A stretch of DNA of 28,782 nt from NCBI GenBank assembly GCA_900543165.1, contig UQQQ01000028.1:1-28782 (forward strand), in the 5' to 3' direction. Made by a program: the position numbers and the translations under genes. Every line of letters starts with the position of its first letter. Position 1 is the first letter of the stretch. The notes below the pieces were generated by a model that was not told where the DNA came from, did not search any database, and saw only the letters and a list, made by a program, of their open reading frames with translations. The DNA comes from an uncultured Dialister sp. (lineage in GTDB: Bacteria; Bacillota; Negativicutes; Veillonellales; Dialisteraceae). Of the stretch, positions 7,706 to 16,184 are shown piece after piece.

Positions 7706-7777
7706 AAGTTCAATAGGTTCAAAAGATTCAAAGGGTTCAAAAAGGACGGCGCAGTGCATAAAAATAAAAAGCGCTGC
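7706..7777 (+). repeat. GGTTCAA-type array and degenerate hairpin element
   Basis: Degenerate GTTCAA units (about 7706-7738) lead into a diverged GC hairpin (GCAGTGC 7751-7757 with GCGCTGC 7771-7777, one wobble pair, A-rich 13-nt loop). It looks like a decayed member of the GC-rich element family. It occupies the gap between the sigma factor and the membrane-protein gene; about 7620-7700 is AT-rich with no evident gene. Confidence 0.5.
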
Positions 7778-7852
7778 CAAGTTTTGGGTTTTGAAAAACG
7801 TCCTCGCAGAACCAGTTGACCCTTCAGAGCCTGCTAAACTCATCAGCCACCC

Positions 7853-8470
7853 CTATTTTCTCTCATGGATCAGCTTCGAGAGCATCCCGCGGAGACGCCG
7901 GATGCCGCGTTTCTCCAGGCGGTAGACGTAGGCCTGGCTGACACCCATGGCATCGGCAGTCTCAGCAGCGGTCTGCTCCGCCAGATAGACCGAGCGGATG
8001 ACATCCTGCTCTTTGGCAGAGAGTCTCTGCACCGCCTCATCGACTGCCGCATGCAGCGATTCACGGTCAGCACTTTCAAAAGCCATGTCAGGAATGGCCT
8101 GCGCGAGGAAGACTTTCTCTTCTTCTCCGTCTTCGAGAAGGATTTCCTTTTTATTGGCATTCAAGAAATTCAGCATGCGTCCGCGGATGCGGTGGATAGC
8201 ATACAGAGAGAAGGCAACACCGGTCGAGGGATCATAGCGCTCGACGGCCTCCATGAGCCCTACAGTGCCTTCCTGAATAAGGTCCATCGTCACTGCCTCC
8301 TGCAAGCCGTACTTGACGGCCTCCTTAAAGACAAGCGGCTGGTAATTCTCGATCAGACGCTGGCGCGCATCGATTTCCTCTTCGTCTTTATATTCTTTCC
8401 AAAGCGCCTGCTCTTCCTCCCGGCTGAGCAAAGTCAGACGGGATAAACAGGCTTTGTATTCTTCAAGCAT
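7853..8470 (-). CDS. Sigma-70 family RNA polymerase sigma factor
   Basis: A 205-residue alternative sigma factor. Region 2 (about 36-106) is clear: ENYQPLVFKEAVKYG, then DLIQEGTVGLMEAVERYDP, then a FSLYAIHRIRGRML stretch matching the usual FSxYAxxxIRGxM melting/-10 recognition motif. After a short acidic linker (about 110-143) comes region 4 (about 144-198) with a helix-turn-helix (TAAETADAMGVSQAYVYRLEKRGIRR split over 169-194). No region 1.1 and no distinct region 3, so it is a small group 3 type, related in layout to SigB/SigF/FliA-type factors but not assignable further. GGAG precedes the ATG. It sits alone between tamB and a membrane-protein gene; control of envelope genes nearby is plausible but unproven. 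Confidence 0.9.
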   Translation of the reverse strand: MLEEYKACLSRLTLLSREEEQALWKEYKDEEEIDARQRLIENYQPLVFKEAVKYGLQEAVTMDLIQEGTVGLMEAVERYDPSTGVAFSLYAIHRIRGRMLNFLNANKKEILLEDGEEEKVFLAQAIPDMAFESADRESLHAAVDEAVQRLSAKEQDVIRSVYLAEQTAAETADAMGVSQAYVYRLEKRGIRRLRGMLSKLIHERK

Positions 8471-8528
8471 AGAAATACTCCATGTAACTGATATTGACCA
8501 TATTCACATTTCCGAGTTTTCGAAAGTA

Positions 8529-8585
8529 GTGACTAGGGATTGGAGATTAGGAGCCTCGAGTGACTAGTGACTAGTGACTGGTGAT
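8529..8585 (+). repeat. GTGACTA/GTGACTG heptad array
   Basis: One isolated GTGACTA unit (8529-8535), then three contiguous heptads and a partial fourth (8560-8585), with TAGGGATTGGAGATTAGG between. The same arrangement of GGGATTAG plus GTGACTA heptads recurs at the right end of the window. Confidence 0.7.
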
Positions 8586-8591
8586 TTAAAT

Positions 8592-8720
8592 GCCACTTTC
8601 GGGCATCGCCCTATATACTCCGCGGCGCTTCTGTTTTTTATGCGCCGCACCGCCATTCCTCATTCCTGATTCGAGCAGAGCTTTCATCCACAATCAAGGG
8701 ACACGCCCCTTTGGCTAACC
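8592..8720 (-). repeat. GC-rich structured element, full copy after tamB
   Basis: Read on the minus strand: GGGTTAGCC beginning at the tamB stop codon, a small hairpin (AAGGG/CCCTT around GCGTGT), a GATTGTGGATGAAAGC block, GAATCAG/GAATGAG heptads, the GCGGCGC/GCGCCGC hairpin (8642-8648 with 8622-8628), TATATAG, and GGGCGATGCCC (8601-8611). It shares its order of parts with copies at 13140, 17761 and 23235. Confidence 0.85.
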
Positions 8721-11700
8721 CTAGAACTTAAAGCTCCAGTCGCTGCCGATGTAGCTGTCGTGATTACTATTATACCACGATGAGAGGCCGATGCGCGAAT
8801 TCAAATCATAATGGAAGCCCAGACTCTTTTCCTCATTATTCACACCCATGGTCGCAGTCAGCATGAAGTCATTGAAGAGGTACTTCCCGATCTTGATGTA
8901 GTAGTAGCTGTCATTGTTGTCATCGATGTTGTCATAGTAGTCTGTCAGGTTCGACGTGATGCTGATGAGGTCAAGGCCGATCTTATCCGCAAGGAAGTCC
9001 TGCATCGTATTCCCAAAGAGCATAGTGAGGCCGGCATTGAAGAGCGCCCCCTGCATCGAGCCATCCTTATCCTTGGTCGGATCCTGATGGAGCGTCAGCA
9101 GCATGATGATCTGCGAATCATTCAGCGCAGGATCGCTGTGGAAGATCGTCTTCATATCACCGGGCGGCCCATCCAGTTCGGCTTTGATATTGTAATGACC
9201 GACCTTGGTATCGGCGCGTGCATGGATGACGGGCAGGAAGGAGCCGGGAATGCCGCCCCAGACAGCATTGGCCTGATCGATCTTGAATTCCGTCATATTG
9301 ATCTTGACCGTTCCTTTTTCGACATTGACACGGCCCGTCATGATCGGTTCCTGGAAGTGCCCCATCATGGAAATGTTTCCTTTGACCATGAGATCATAGA
9401 GCGAGCTGCTGTAGAGCCGTACATTGTCTCCGATGGCTATATCGATCTTTGTCAGGAAATTGGCCGACGACTCGCCGCTCTCAGAAAGGAGGGCAAGCGG
9501 TACTTCGCAGGTCGCATCGTGGATAGAGATCTGGCCCGTGACACCGAGCTGATCCATGAATTCACCCAGAGAAAGGTCAGCATCGACCGCCCCTTTGTAA
9601 TAGGCAGAGTCGATAGAAGGGGTATGCATATGCACTTCCCCATCATAATGCGTGATGGCCTTCTCTTTCCAGTCGGCGGAGCCTTTCGCCGTGACGCCGC
9701 CGCCACCGAAGGAGGCACTGCCGTCAAATGTCACGCGATGTCCATCAAATCGTAAGGACAGATCGATCGGCTGAATGACTTCATTCATGGTCATAAGACC
9801 GAGCGCCCCATTTTTTGCTGTGATGCTGCCCATAAGCTCCGGGTCACGATAGTCACCGACAAGCTGTACATGTCCCTTGATCGGGCCGCTCGCACTCGTC
9901 ACGGCTTTACCGAAGAGAGCCAGAATATTCATATCTGCCTGATCAAGATTGAAATCGACAGCAAGCGGCACTGCTTCATCTGTGGTGCTGCCGGTGAAAA
10001 GATTGCCAGGGAGTGTGCCCTTGGCACTCGCACGATAGTTTCCCTTCGATACCAGCGCACTTTGCAGCGTCACGACATTGCTCTTGGCATTCGCCATCAG
10101 AGAGAAGCTGTCAAAGCCGATATCTCCGTAGCTCGGATGGTCGATGCCGATCGAAATGTCCGCTTCCGGCGATGTCTTATTTCCACTGAGGATGACTCCG
10201 GCCGTCAGTCGGCCGCCCATCCGTATGCCATCTCGTCCCAATACCTGCGGCAGCCAGGATACCTCCATGTCTTTGGCTGCGAGCTGGATAGAGAGATCGC
10301 CGTCACTATTCATAGAGCCTTCTGCCGCAAGCAGTCCGTCTCCTACCGGAAGATGAAACTGACGGATCGACAACGCCCCATTCATGTAGGAGAAATCGAT
10401 CACTCCCTGACCGACAGGCGTATCCCCCAGATGTCCTCCCAAGAAATCTGCTTTGAAGTCGATGCTGGGGTTCTCCAGCGTCCCTCCGATCTGCATGCCG
10501 CCATTGACAGCGCCATCCACCGCCGACTCAGGCAGCTTGAAAAGACGCATGGCCTCCTTGATATTCCATTCCTTAAATCGGAGGAAGCCCTGCAGGATAT
10601 GGGAATCCATGTGATAGCTACCTCTCCATTCGAAATGGCCATTCTTCTGATTGAATACGCCGTCATCAAGGCTCACGACATGGTTCTGATAATAGATGCC
10701 GGCAGATGCCATATAAATGGCAGTGCCGCCGACAGAGATCTGTCTGGAGGAGATCGTCCCTTCAAAGACCGGATCTTCCATTGTCCCTGATACATGCCCG
10801 CGCATATTGACCTTGCCGTCTGCTCCGCGTCCCGGAAGCATCCGCGAAAGGCTGATGTCATTCAGCGACACATCCATATCGATTGCGTCCGGCTCGACCG
10901 TACCGCTCACGATGGCTGTACCATCATAGATATAGGCGAGTCCGTTTTTCAAAGTGATGCCATTTCCATCATAGGTATATTCGCCCGAAACGCTCTGGAA
11001 AAGCTCACCCATGACAGAACCATCGAAGGCCAGAAAATCGCCCTTCACCTGTGGCGCTTCCATCGTGCCTGTGACAGTCAAGGTATTTTCGATCCAGCCC
11101 GTCACCGGGTAGTCCTCTCCGGCAAGTGCGAGCAGTTTCTCGATGCGCGTCTTGTCTGTATCGATGGTGAGTGCGAGAGGGTGCGGCGCCAAGAGGCCGA
11201 TGCTCCCCTTCACAGTATGCTTTCCGTCCGGTCCTTCCATGCGAAGCGAGGTGATGGTCACCAGCTGATTTCCGAGTGATACATGTCCTGCGATACGGTC
11301 AAAGGAGATGCCACGGATCTCCCCATCCCGCGCTGTGAAATCTGCCGCGCCGGACGGATCCTCCCTGCTCCCGCTGACCACGAACCGGCCGGAGAGACGC
11401 CCGGCCATATCCATCCCTGAAATACCGGAAAGCCCGGAAAGGTCGATAGACGATGCTTCGCCTGAGAGCGAGAGATATGGCCCATACTTCCCTTTCACGG
11501 TGAATGCGCCTTCGCCGGATGTGCCGGTCAGGTACGAAATATCCATCACGCCGCCGCGTGAAGCGACCTCCCCCGAGAGGGTATCCATGGACATCCCATC
11601 ATACGAAAGATCCATGCCATAGAAAACGCCATGCCAATCGCCATCTCGGTAGCTACCAAAGCCGGAGGCCTTGCCGGCTGCCATATTCTCATACGAAAGA

Positions 11701-13103
11701 CCTGCGCCATCCATTTCTCCGGAAGCCATTTCCAAAGACAGTGTGCCTTCTTTATAGGTGCCCTTCGCCTTCCCCGATCCGCTCACAATGCCGGAAGCGG
11801 AAATCCCGACCGGAAGAGAAGAAAGGTCGATATGCTCTCCGGCTGCTTCGCCTTCGAAGGCTCCGCTTGTCATATCATATGAGCCTTCGCCGATCAGAAG
11901 ACCGCCCGCCATCTGTGCCTTCAGATAAGGGATCGAGATCCGATCCTCTCCATAGACAAAGCGCACATTCGCCTCTTTGACAGAAAGATTCTCATACTGC
12001 CCGTCCTTCACATGGGCTTCGCCGGACACGAAAGGATTTCCCATCGTCCCGGAAATATCTACGCCGCCGGAAACAACTCCTATGACGCCTTCCTCCGGCA
12101 GCAACTCTTCCGCCTTGATATCCTTCAGGTTCACATGCCCCATCAGGATCGGATCATCCACGTCAAAAAGAACTTTCACATCCCCGGCAAATGTCTGCCC
12201 GTTCACCTTTACGGCTACTTCGGTGATGACGGCTTCGCCATTTTCAATATCAAAAAAGGCTGCCCCGTCAGCCAGAATAAAATGATCATAGCGAAGAGCA
12301 GCATCTTTGATAGAGCCTTGGACATGATAAGCGACAGCGCCATCACTTTTCCAGATCTTGGCGCTGGTCACCTGTCCTGTCCCTTTGTCTATATCAAGTT
12401 TTGAAGAAATCTGTGGGAACTGCTCTAAGAGCGGCTTCAGAGAGGTCAAGGAAACCGGATCTGTCTCCAGACTGATTTCCATGTTATTGGTATTCGTGTA
12501 CTTCACGTCTCCCTTGAAATGGCTGTCAAATGCCTCTCCCGCAAAAGAGCCTGTGATCGTACCCGTGCTATCCCAGCCGAGCGTGCCTCCCAGCGAAGTG
12601 AAATCATACGAACCGATATCCGGTGCGGTGATAGATGCATTCCCGTCCTTCACGATGACCTGTCCAGTGAAAGTACCATTGTCCGAAGAGTCCGATGGTT
12701 TTAGAATCTTCTCTACATTCCAGAGTCCATCAGTCCCCTTGGCAAGGTGCACTTCCGGATTCTCGATGGTCACCGTCTTCACGACATCGGCGATACCGCC
12801 ATCTTTGAAGGCATAGTTGTACAGCGCAGAAGCAGACCATCCGATTTCCAAAGAAGGCGACTTGAATACAACCTCTCCTTTCGCGTCCTTTAGCTCAAGG
12901 TCGGTGAAGGAAAGATCATAATTCGGATCCAGATCCATCAGGGTCCACGTCAGGGTGCCATTGATGCGATCCCCTGCCGCGTCTTTGATGACGGGTTCCA
13001 GATTCTGTGTGATAATCGGACGGATCAGCAGATAAATGATACACAGCATGATGAAAATAAAGGCTGCGATACCATTGATCCACCATTTGATTCTGCTAGC
13101 CAA
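8721..13103 (-). CDS. tamB: TamB/DUF490 translocation and assembly module protein
   Basis: A very long (about 1460 aa) AsmA-like bridge protein. One N-terminal membrane anchor (about residues 9-30, WINGIAAFIFIMLCIIYLL) is followed by over a thousand residues of repeating beta strands with Gly/Ser/Asp-rich turns, as in the hydrophobic-groove rod that spans the periplasm, and a C-terminal TamB domain containing the IIMLLTLHQ region and a final strand ending WSFKF. TamB-family proteins carry phospholipids between inner and outer membrane and help some outer-membrane proteins. No ATG is near the start: candidates are TTG codons. I prefer the TTG 9 nt after GGAG; a TTG five codons upstream lacks a ribosome site. 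E. coli TamB is about 1260 aa, so this one is somewhat larger. No TamA partner gene lies beside it; bamA is three genes downstream. Confidence 0.95.
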   Translation of the reverse strand: MASRIKWWINGIAAFIFIMLCIIYLLIRPIITQNLEPVIKDAAGDRINGTLTWTLMDLDPNYDLSFTDLELKDAKGEVVFKSPSLEIGWSASALYNYAFKDGGIADVVKTVTIENPEVHLAKGTDGLWNVEKILKPSDSSDNGTFTGQVIVKDGNASITAPDIGSYDFTSLGGTLGWDSTGTITGSFAGEAFDSHFKGDVKYTNTNNMEISLETDPVSLTSLKPLLEQFPQISSKLDIDKGTGQVTSAKIWKSDGAVAYHVQGSIKDAALRYDHFILADGAAFFDIENGEAVITEVAVKVNGQTFAGDVKVLFDVDDPILMGHVNLKDIKAEELLPEEGVIGVVSGGVDISGTMGNPFVSGEAHVKDGQYENLSVKEANVRFVYGEDRISIPYLKAQMAGGLLIGEGSYDMTSGAFEGEAAGEHIDLSSLPVGISASGIVSGSGKAKGTYKEGTLSLEMASGEMDGAGLSYENMAAGKASGFGSYRDGDWHGVFYGMDLSYDGMSMDTLSGEVASRGGVMDISYLTGTSGEGAFTVKGKYGPYLSLSGEASSIDLSGLSGISGMDMAGRLSGRFVVSGSREDPSGAADFTARDGEIRGISFDRIAGHVSLGNQLVTITSLRMEGPDGKHTVKGSIGLLAPHPLALTIDTDKTRIEKLLALAGEDYPVTGWIENTLTVTGTMEAPQVKGDFLAFDGSVMGELFQSVSGEYTYDGNGITLKNGLAYIYDGTAIVSGTVEPDAIDMDVSLNDISLSRMLPGRGADGKVNMRGHVSGTMEDPVFEGTISSRQISVGGTAIYMASAGIYYQNHVVSLDDGVFNQKNGHFEWRGSYHMDSHILQGFLRFKEWNIKEAMRLFKLPESAVDGAVNGGMQIGGTLENPSIDFKADFLGGHLGDTPVGQGVIDFSYMNGALSIRQFHLPVGDGLLAAEGSMNSDGDLSIQLAAKDMEVSWLPQVLGRDGIRMGGRLTAGVILSGNKTSPEADISIGIDHPSYGDIGFDSFSLMANAKSNVVTLQSALVSKGNYRASAKGTLPGNLFTGSTTDEAVPLAVDFNLDQADMNILALFGKAVTSASGPIKGHVQLVGDYRDPELMGSITAKNGALGLMTMNEVIQPIDLSLRFDGHRVTFDGSASFGGGGVTAKGSADWKEKAITHYDGEVHMHTPSIDSAYYKGAVDADLSLGEFMDQLGVTGQISIHDATCEVPLALLSESGESSANFLTKIDIAIGDNVRLYSSSLYDLMVKGNISMMGHFQEPIMTGRVNVEKGTVKINMTEFKIDQANAVWGGIPGSFLPVIHARADTKVGHYNIKAELDGPPGDMKTIFHSDPALNDSQIIMLLTLHQDPTKDKDGSMQGALFNAGLTMLFGNTMQDFLADKIGLDLISITSNLTDYYDNIDDNNDSYYYIKIGKYLFNDFMLTATMGVNNEEKSLGFHYDLNSRIGLSSWYNSNHDSYIGSDWSFKF

Positions 13104-13139
13104 GGTCAAGTTCTCCAAATTAAAAATAAAGTTTCAAGG

Positions 13140-13290
13140 TTCAGGGTTAGCCCCGGGGGCGTGCCGCCCCTTGCTCGGGGATGAAAGGGTGGAAACCGGT
13201 TCTATAAGTTCAAAAGGTTCAAAGGAGGTTGGTGCGGCGCATAAAAAATCAGAAGCGCCGCGGAGTATAAATAGGGCGATGCCCGAAGGT
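13140..13290 (+). repeat. GC-rich structured element, full copy before tamB
   Basis: Order on the plus strand: GGGTTAGCC, hairpin GGGGC-GTGCC-GCCCC (13156-13170), ATGAAAG, a GGTTCAA-type array instead of the AATGAG heptads, hairpin GCGGCGC/GCGCCGC (13234-13240 with 13255-13261), TATAAATAG and GGGCGATGCCC (13274-13284). It fills half of the roughly 320-bp gap upstream of tamB. Confidence 0.85.
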
Positions 13291-13349
13291 CAGCGATTAA
13301 CAGGCTTCCCATTTATGGTTTCCTGACATCATCCTTTTGACCGCGAATG

Positions 13350-13382
13350 ACAAAGATTTCTCGCTTCGCTCGAAATGACGAT
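13350..13382. repeat. TCGCTTCGCTCGAAATGAC-type dispersed motif
   Basis: A stretch containing TCGCTTCGCTCGAAATGACG resembles a short motif seen between genes in many unrelated bacteria (GATTCTTCGCTTCGCTCAGAATGAC type). Resemblance is from memory. A CAGCCACCAGCCACTA heptad remnant follows, up to the tolC stop codon. Confidence 0.35.
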
Positions 13383-13427
13383 ATGCGAGTCTGATGTCTC
13401 CCAGTCACCAGCCACCAGCCACTAAAA

Positions 13428-14948
13428 TTACGCTTTTGCAAATTCCGGATGAATGACAGCCGGTACGCCCATCGCATGTTCCAGCGTAGCGAGACCGATG
13501 TTGTAGTTGTAGAGCGCGGTGATGTAGTTCGTTCTCGCAGTATTGAGGGCGAGTTCTGCATCGAGGACATCGAGGTTGATGCCGACGCCGCTGCTGTAGC
13601 GGACGGTCGCGATCTTATACGCTTCTTCTGCCTGAGCGACCGACGCTTCCGCAGCGCGGATCTGTTCTTTATAAGAAAGGACATTCAGGTAATCCTGACG
13701 GACTTCGAGCTCGATCTTTTCTCTCGCCTGCAGGAGTGTTTCCTGTGCTGTCTTGACAGCGGCATCCGCTTTCTTCACCGATGCCTGGGTGGCACCGCCA
13801 TCCCAAAGCGACCAGGAAAGCCCACCCTGGACAGCCCAGTCATCTTTATCGACCGCCGTCACGCTGGCTTCCTTCCAGCTGTATCCGCCTCCGACGCTGA
13901 CCGTCGGGAGATAGCCGGCCTTTGCCGAACGGAGAGAGGCCTCAGCTGCCTTTACGCCATAGTCTGCTTCGACGAGTTCCCAGCGGTATTTCTGCGCCAT
14001 CAGAATGGCCTGTTCCATGGTGAGGTCAAATTCCGGCTCCGGGAAATTCTTATCCAGCGGGTTCAGCGTCGTATTCATCGGGACACGCATGATGTTGTTC
14101 AGGTTCGCTTCTGCGACATCACGGGTGTTGTCCGCTGCGATGCTCTTCTGCTTCGCATTGGCGAGAGATACATTGGAAGACAGTACATCGAGCTTGGCCA
14201 CGATACCGGCATCGAACTGCTGCTGTACGTTATTCAGATGGCTTGCATAGTCAGTGACGGACTGTGCCTGCACTTCAGCGAGCTTGATCGCTTCGAGGTA
14301 CTGGTAGTATGCCTGCACGGCCGCGAGCTTCGTATCCGCTTCCGTCTTGTAGACATTAAGATCAGCGATGTTCTTTTGGTAGCGAGCAGCATCGATCGCG
14401 CCTTCTACCTTGCCGAAGGTCCAGATCGGCCAAGAAACATTGATCCCCTGACTATAGCCATGGTTGGAACTCTGCGTTCCTACCATTTTCGTAACTACCC
14501 GATCACCCTCCATAATGGTTTGGGTCACCGGACCGCTCTGGGTCGGATACTGATTTCTTTGCCAAGAGTAGCTGAGAGACGGATTCTTCTTCGCTGCCGC
14601 TGCGCTGACATCGGCTTCCGCTTCTCTCAGCTTCAGCTCGGCAATGGTAATGTCGCGGTTATTCTGGATAGCCGTCGTGACCGCCCCTTTGAGGTCGATA
14701 TCCATCGCAGCCGCTTCCGGAGCTGCTGCTTCGGTGATGGAAGACGCCAGATTCTTCTGGAGCAGCATGTTATTGAAATTCACATCTTTATTGGCTACCG
14801 TCTGATTCATCTGTGCCTCGATAGCTTTTTGCGTGATCGACGGGTCTGTCATGATCTTTGTCTTAGATCCTTTGGCTTCTGCGCCGAGCCCGCAGGAAAG
14901 GGCAAGCACGATAGAAGCAGTCAGAATTTTGCAGGTCATTGTATTCAT
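13428..14948 (-). CDS. tolC: TolC-family outer-membrane efflux protein
   Basis: Predicted outer-membrane channel with a long periplasmic alpha-barrel (506 aa). A signal peptide ends near GLGAEA (about 25). Two outer-membrane-efflux repeats follow (about 83-285 and 305-490), each rich in long Ala/Gln/Glu helices: KLREAEADVSAAAAKKNPSL starts the first, and GVKAAEASLRSAKAGYLP starts the second, both typical of the family, as is YSSGVGINLDVLDAELAL. TolC homologues form trimers that connect inner-membrane pumps or secretion systems to the outside. No pump gene is adjacent; instead it follows mlaD by 78 nt and is probably in that operon, perhaps reflecting a general envelope role. The AAGGG ribosome site is 11 nt before the ATG, somewhat far, and a five-codon ATG...TGA reading overlaps the start region. 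Confidence 0.93.
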   Translation of the reverse strand: MNTMTCKILTASIVLALSCGLGAEAKGSKTKIMTDPSITQKAIEAQMNQTVANKDVNFNNMLLQKNLASSITEAAAPEAAAMDIDLKGAVTTAIQNNRDITIAELKLREAEADVSAAAAKKNPSLSYSWQRNQYPTQSGPVTQTIMEGDRVVTKMVGTQSSNHGYSQGINVSWPIWTFGKVEGAIDAARYQKNIADLNVYKTEADTKLAAVQAYYQYLEAIKLAEVQAQSVTDYASHLNNVQQQFDAGIVAKLDVLSSNVSLANAKQKSIAADNTRDVAEANLNNIMRVPMNTTLNPLDKNFPEPEFDLTMEQAILMAQKYRWELVEADYGVKAAEASLRSAKAGYLPTVSVGGGYSWKEASVTAVDKDDWAVQGGLSWSLWDGGATQASVKKADAAVKTAQETLLQAREKIELEVRQDYLNVLSYKEQIRAAEASVAQAEEAYKIATVRYSSGVGINLDVLDAELALNTARTNYITALYNYNIGLATLEHAMGVPAVIHPEFAKA

Positions 14949-15026
14949 TCAACATTCATCCCTTCTAGACAGATGTCTTTGTTGTCATTATATCCAGACC
15001 GCCCTTGTGGCGGCGCTGTTTTTCAT

Positions 15027-16184
15027 TTAATAATTGTATCCCACGCCAATGTACTCTCCGCCGCCGCGGTTGTTATGCGGGAAAATGGACTGCCCCGTCA
15101 GGAACAGATTCGGCGTAAGAGCATACTGCCCGCGCAGACGGACAGACAGATCATTGGGGTCATACACATCTGCGGAAAATTTCCACCGGCCGGATGCATA
15201 GTCCGCGCCAGCGCCGATCTTATTGCGAATGATGCCGGCATGTACGCCATAGTCCCCTCTCATACGACCATAGAGCGCATCATAGACCGGATCATTCCCC
15301 ATGGATTCTATCCCCAGAAGTCCATAGGAGTCTTTCCCCACACGGAGGAAGAGATTCGGCGAGAAATCGTCCTTCTTAGTATTATATAACAATTCACCGG
15401 AAACAGATACATCAAAATCACCATTTCCCTGCATAAATCCATTTATTTTTCCGGAAATCGCTTTGGCATTCTGAGAGATTTCCTTCGCATTCTCCGAAGC
15501 CACGACCATATTGTCCATGATTTTTCTCACATCACCGGCGGCTTTGCCGTCGCCATTCAACTGATACAGCATCTGATTCACCTGCGAGGTGATGCTCTGG
15601 ATCTCATTCGCTGTCTGTATCCCCTGCGCGGTCAGGATGGCGAGATTTTCGGAAATCGCATCAAAATGATTGATGCTGTTCTTCACATGCTTCTGGGAAG
15701 CGGGGTCTGCGACGACGGTATTGATCCCGTCGAGCATGGTCTGCGCGGATGTGATAAGCTTGTCCATCTTATCCATCGCCTGATCGATCCCCGGTGCTGA
15801 CTTGCCCTCGACCTTCATGCCATCAGCAAGATAGCCGCGTTCCTGATGTCCGCCGGACGCCTTCACGAAGCGCCCGCCCATGACACTGCTGGTCTGGATG
15901 GAGAAGTCCGCATCCTTCGGCACTTTGGCGTCATGATAAAAACGCAGCTTCACGACGGCTTCTCCGTTCTCTACCGTGATGCCATCGACCATGCCCACTT
16001 CGACGCCGGCATAGTGGATCGGATTTCCCGGCTCTATGCCTTCCGCTTCCTTGAAATAGCCTGTCACATGAAATCCGCTCTTTCCAAAGATCACAAGGCT
16101 GGAAAGCTCGATCAGGATCCCGGCAAAGAGGAGAATCCCCGCCAGGGCAAAGGCTCCGACTTTTGCTTCCGTCGACCATTTCAT
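15027..16184 (-). CDS. mlaD: MlaD-like MCE protein with C-terminal beta-rich domain
   Basis: Substrate-binding MCE protein of the Mla phospholipid transporter. The 385 residues are: an N-terminal membrane anchor (about 10-32), one MCE domain (about 36-127, with the IHYAGVEVGMVDGI motif), a long amphipathic helical part (about 131-250), and about 130 C-terminal residues of alternating strands (about 255-385) ending in aromatic GVGYNY. E. coli MlaD is only about 183 aa and lacks the last part. I recall work on Veillonella parvula reporting that MlaD of diderm Firmicutes bridges the envelope with a C-terminal outer-membrane barrel; this sequence fits. The start ATG overlaps the mlaF stop by one base (TGATG), so translation is probably coupled. 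No mlaA, mlaB or mlaC gene is next to it, as expected for such a minimal system. Confidence 0.93.
   Translation of the reverse strand: MKWSTEAKVGAFALAGILLFAGILIELSSLVIFGKSGFHVTGYFKEAEGIEPGNPIHYAGVEVGMVDGITVENGEAVVKLRFYHDAKVPKDADFSIQTSSVMGGRFVKASGGHQERGYLADGMKVEGKSAPGIDQAMDKMDKLITSAQTMLDGINTVVADPASQKHVKNSINHFDAISENLAILTAQGIQTANEIQSITSQVNQMLYQLNGDGKAAGDVRKIMDNMVVASENAKEISQNAKAISGKINGFMQGNGDFDVSVSGELLYNTKKDDFSPNLFLRVGKDSYGLLGIESMGNDPVYDALYGRMRGDYGVHAGIIRNKIGAGADYASGRWKFSADVYDPNDLSVRLRGQYALTPNLFLTGQSIFPHNNRGGGEYIGVGYNY

Noticed and set aside
13449..15389. 646-codon plus-strand open frame opposite tolC and mlaD
   Set aside because: It covers two well-supported genes on the other strand and shows Arg/His/Asp-rich composition typical of antisense reading of GC-rich genes.
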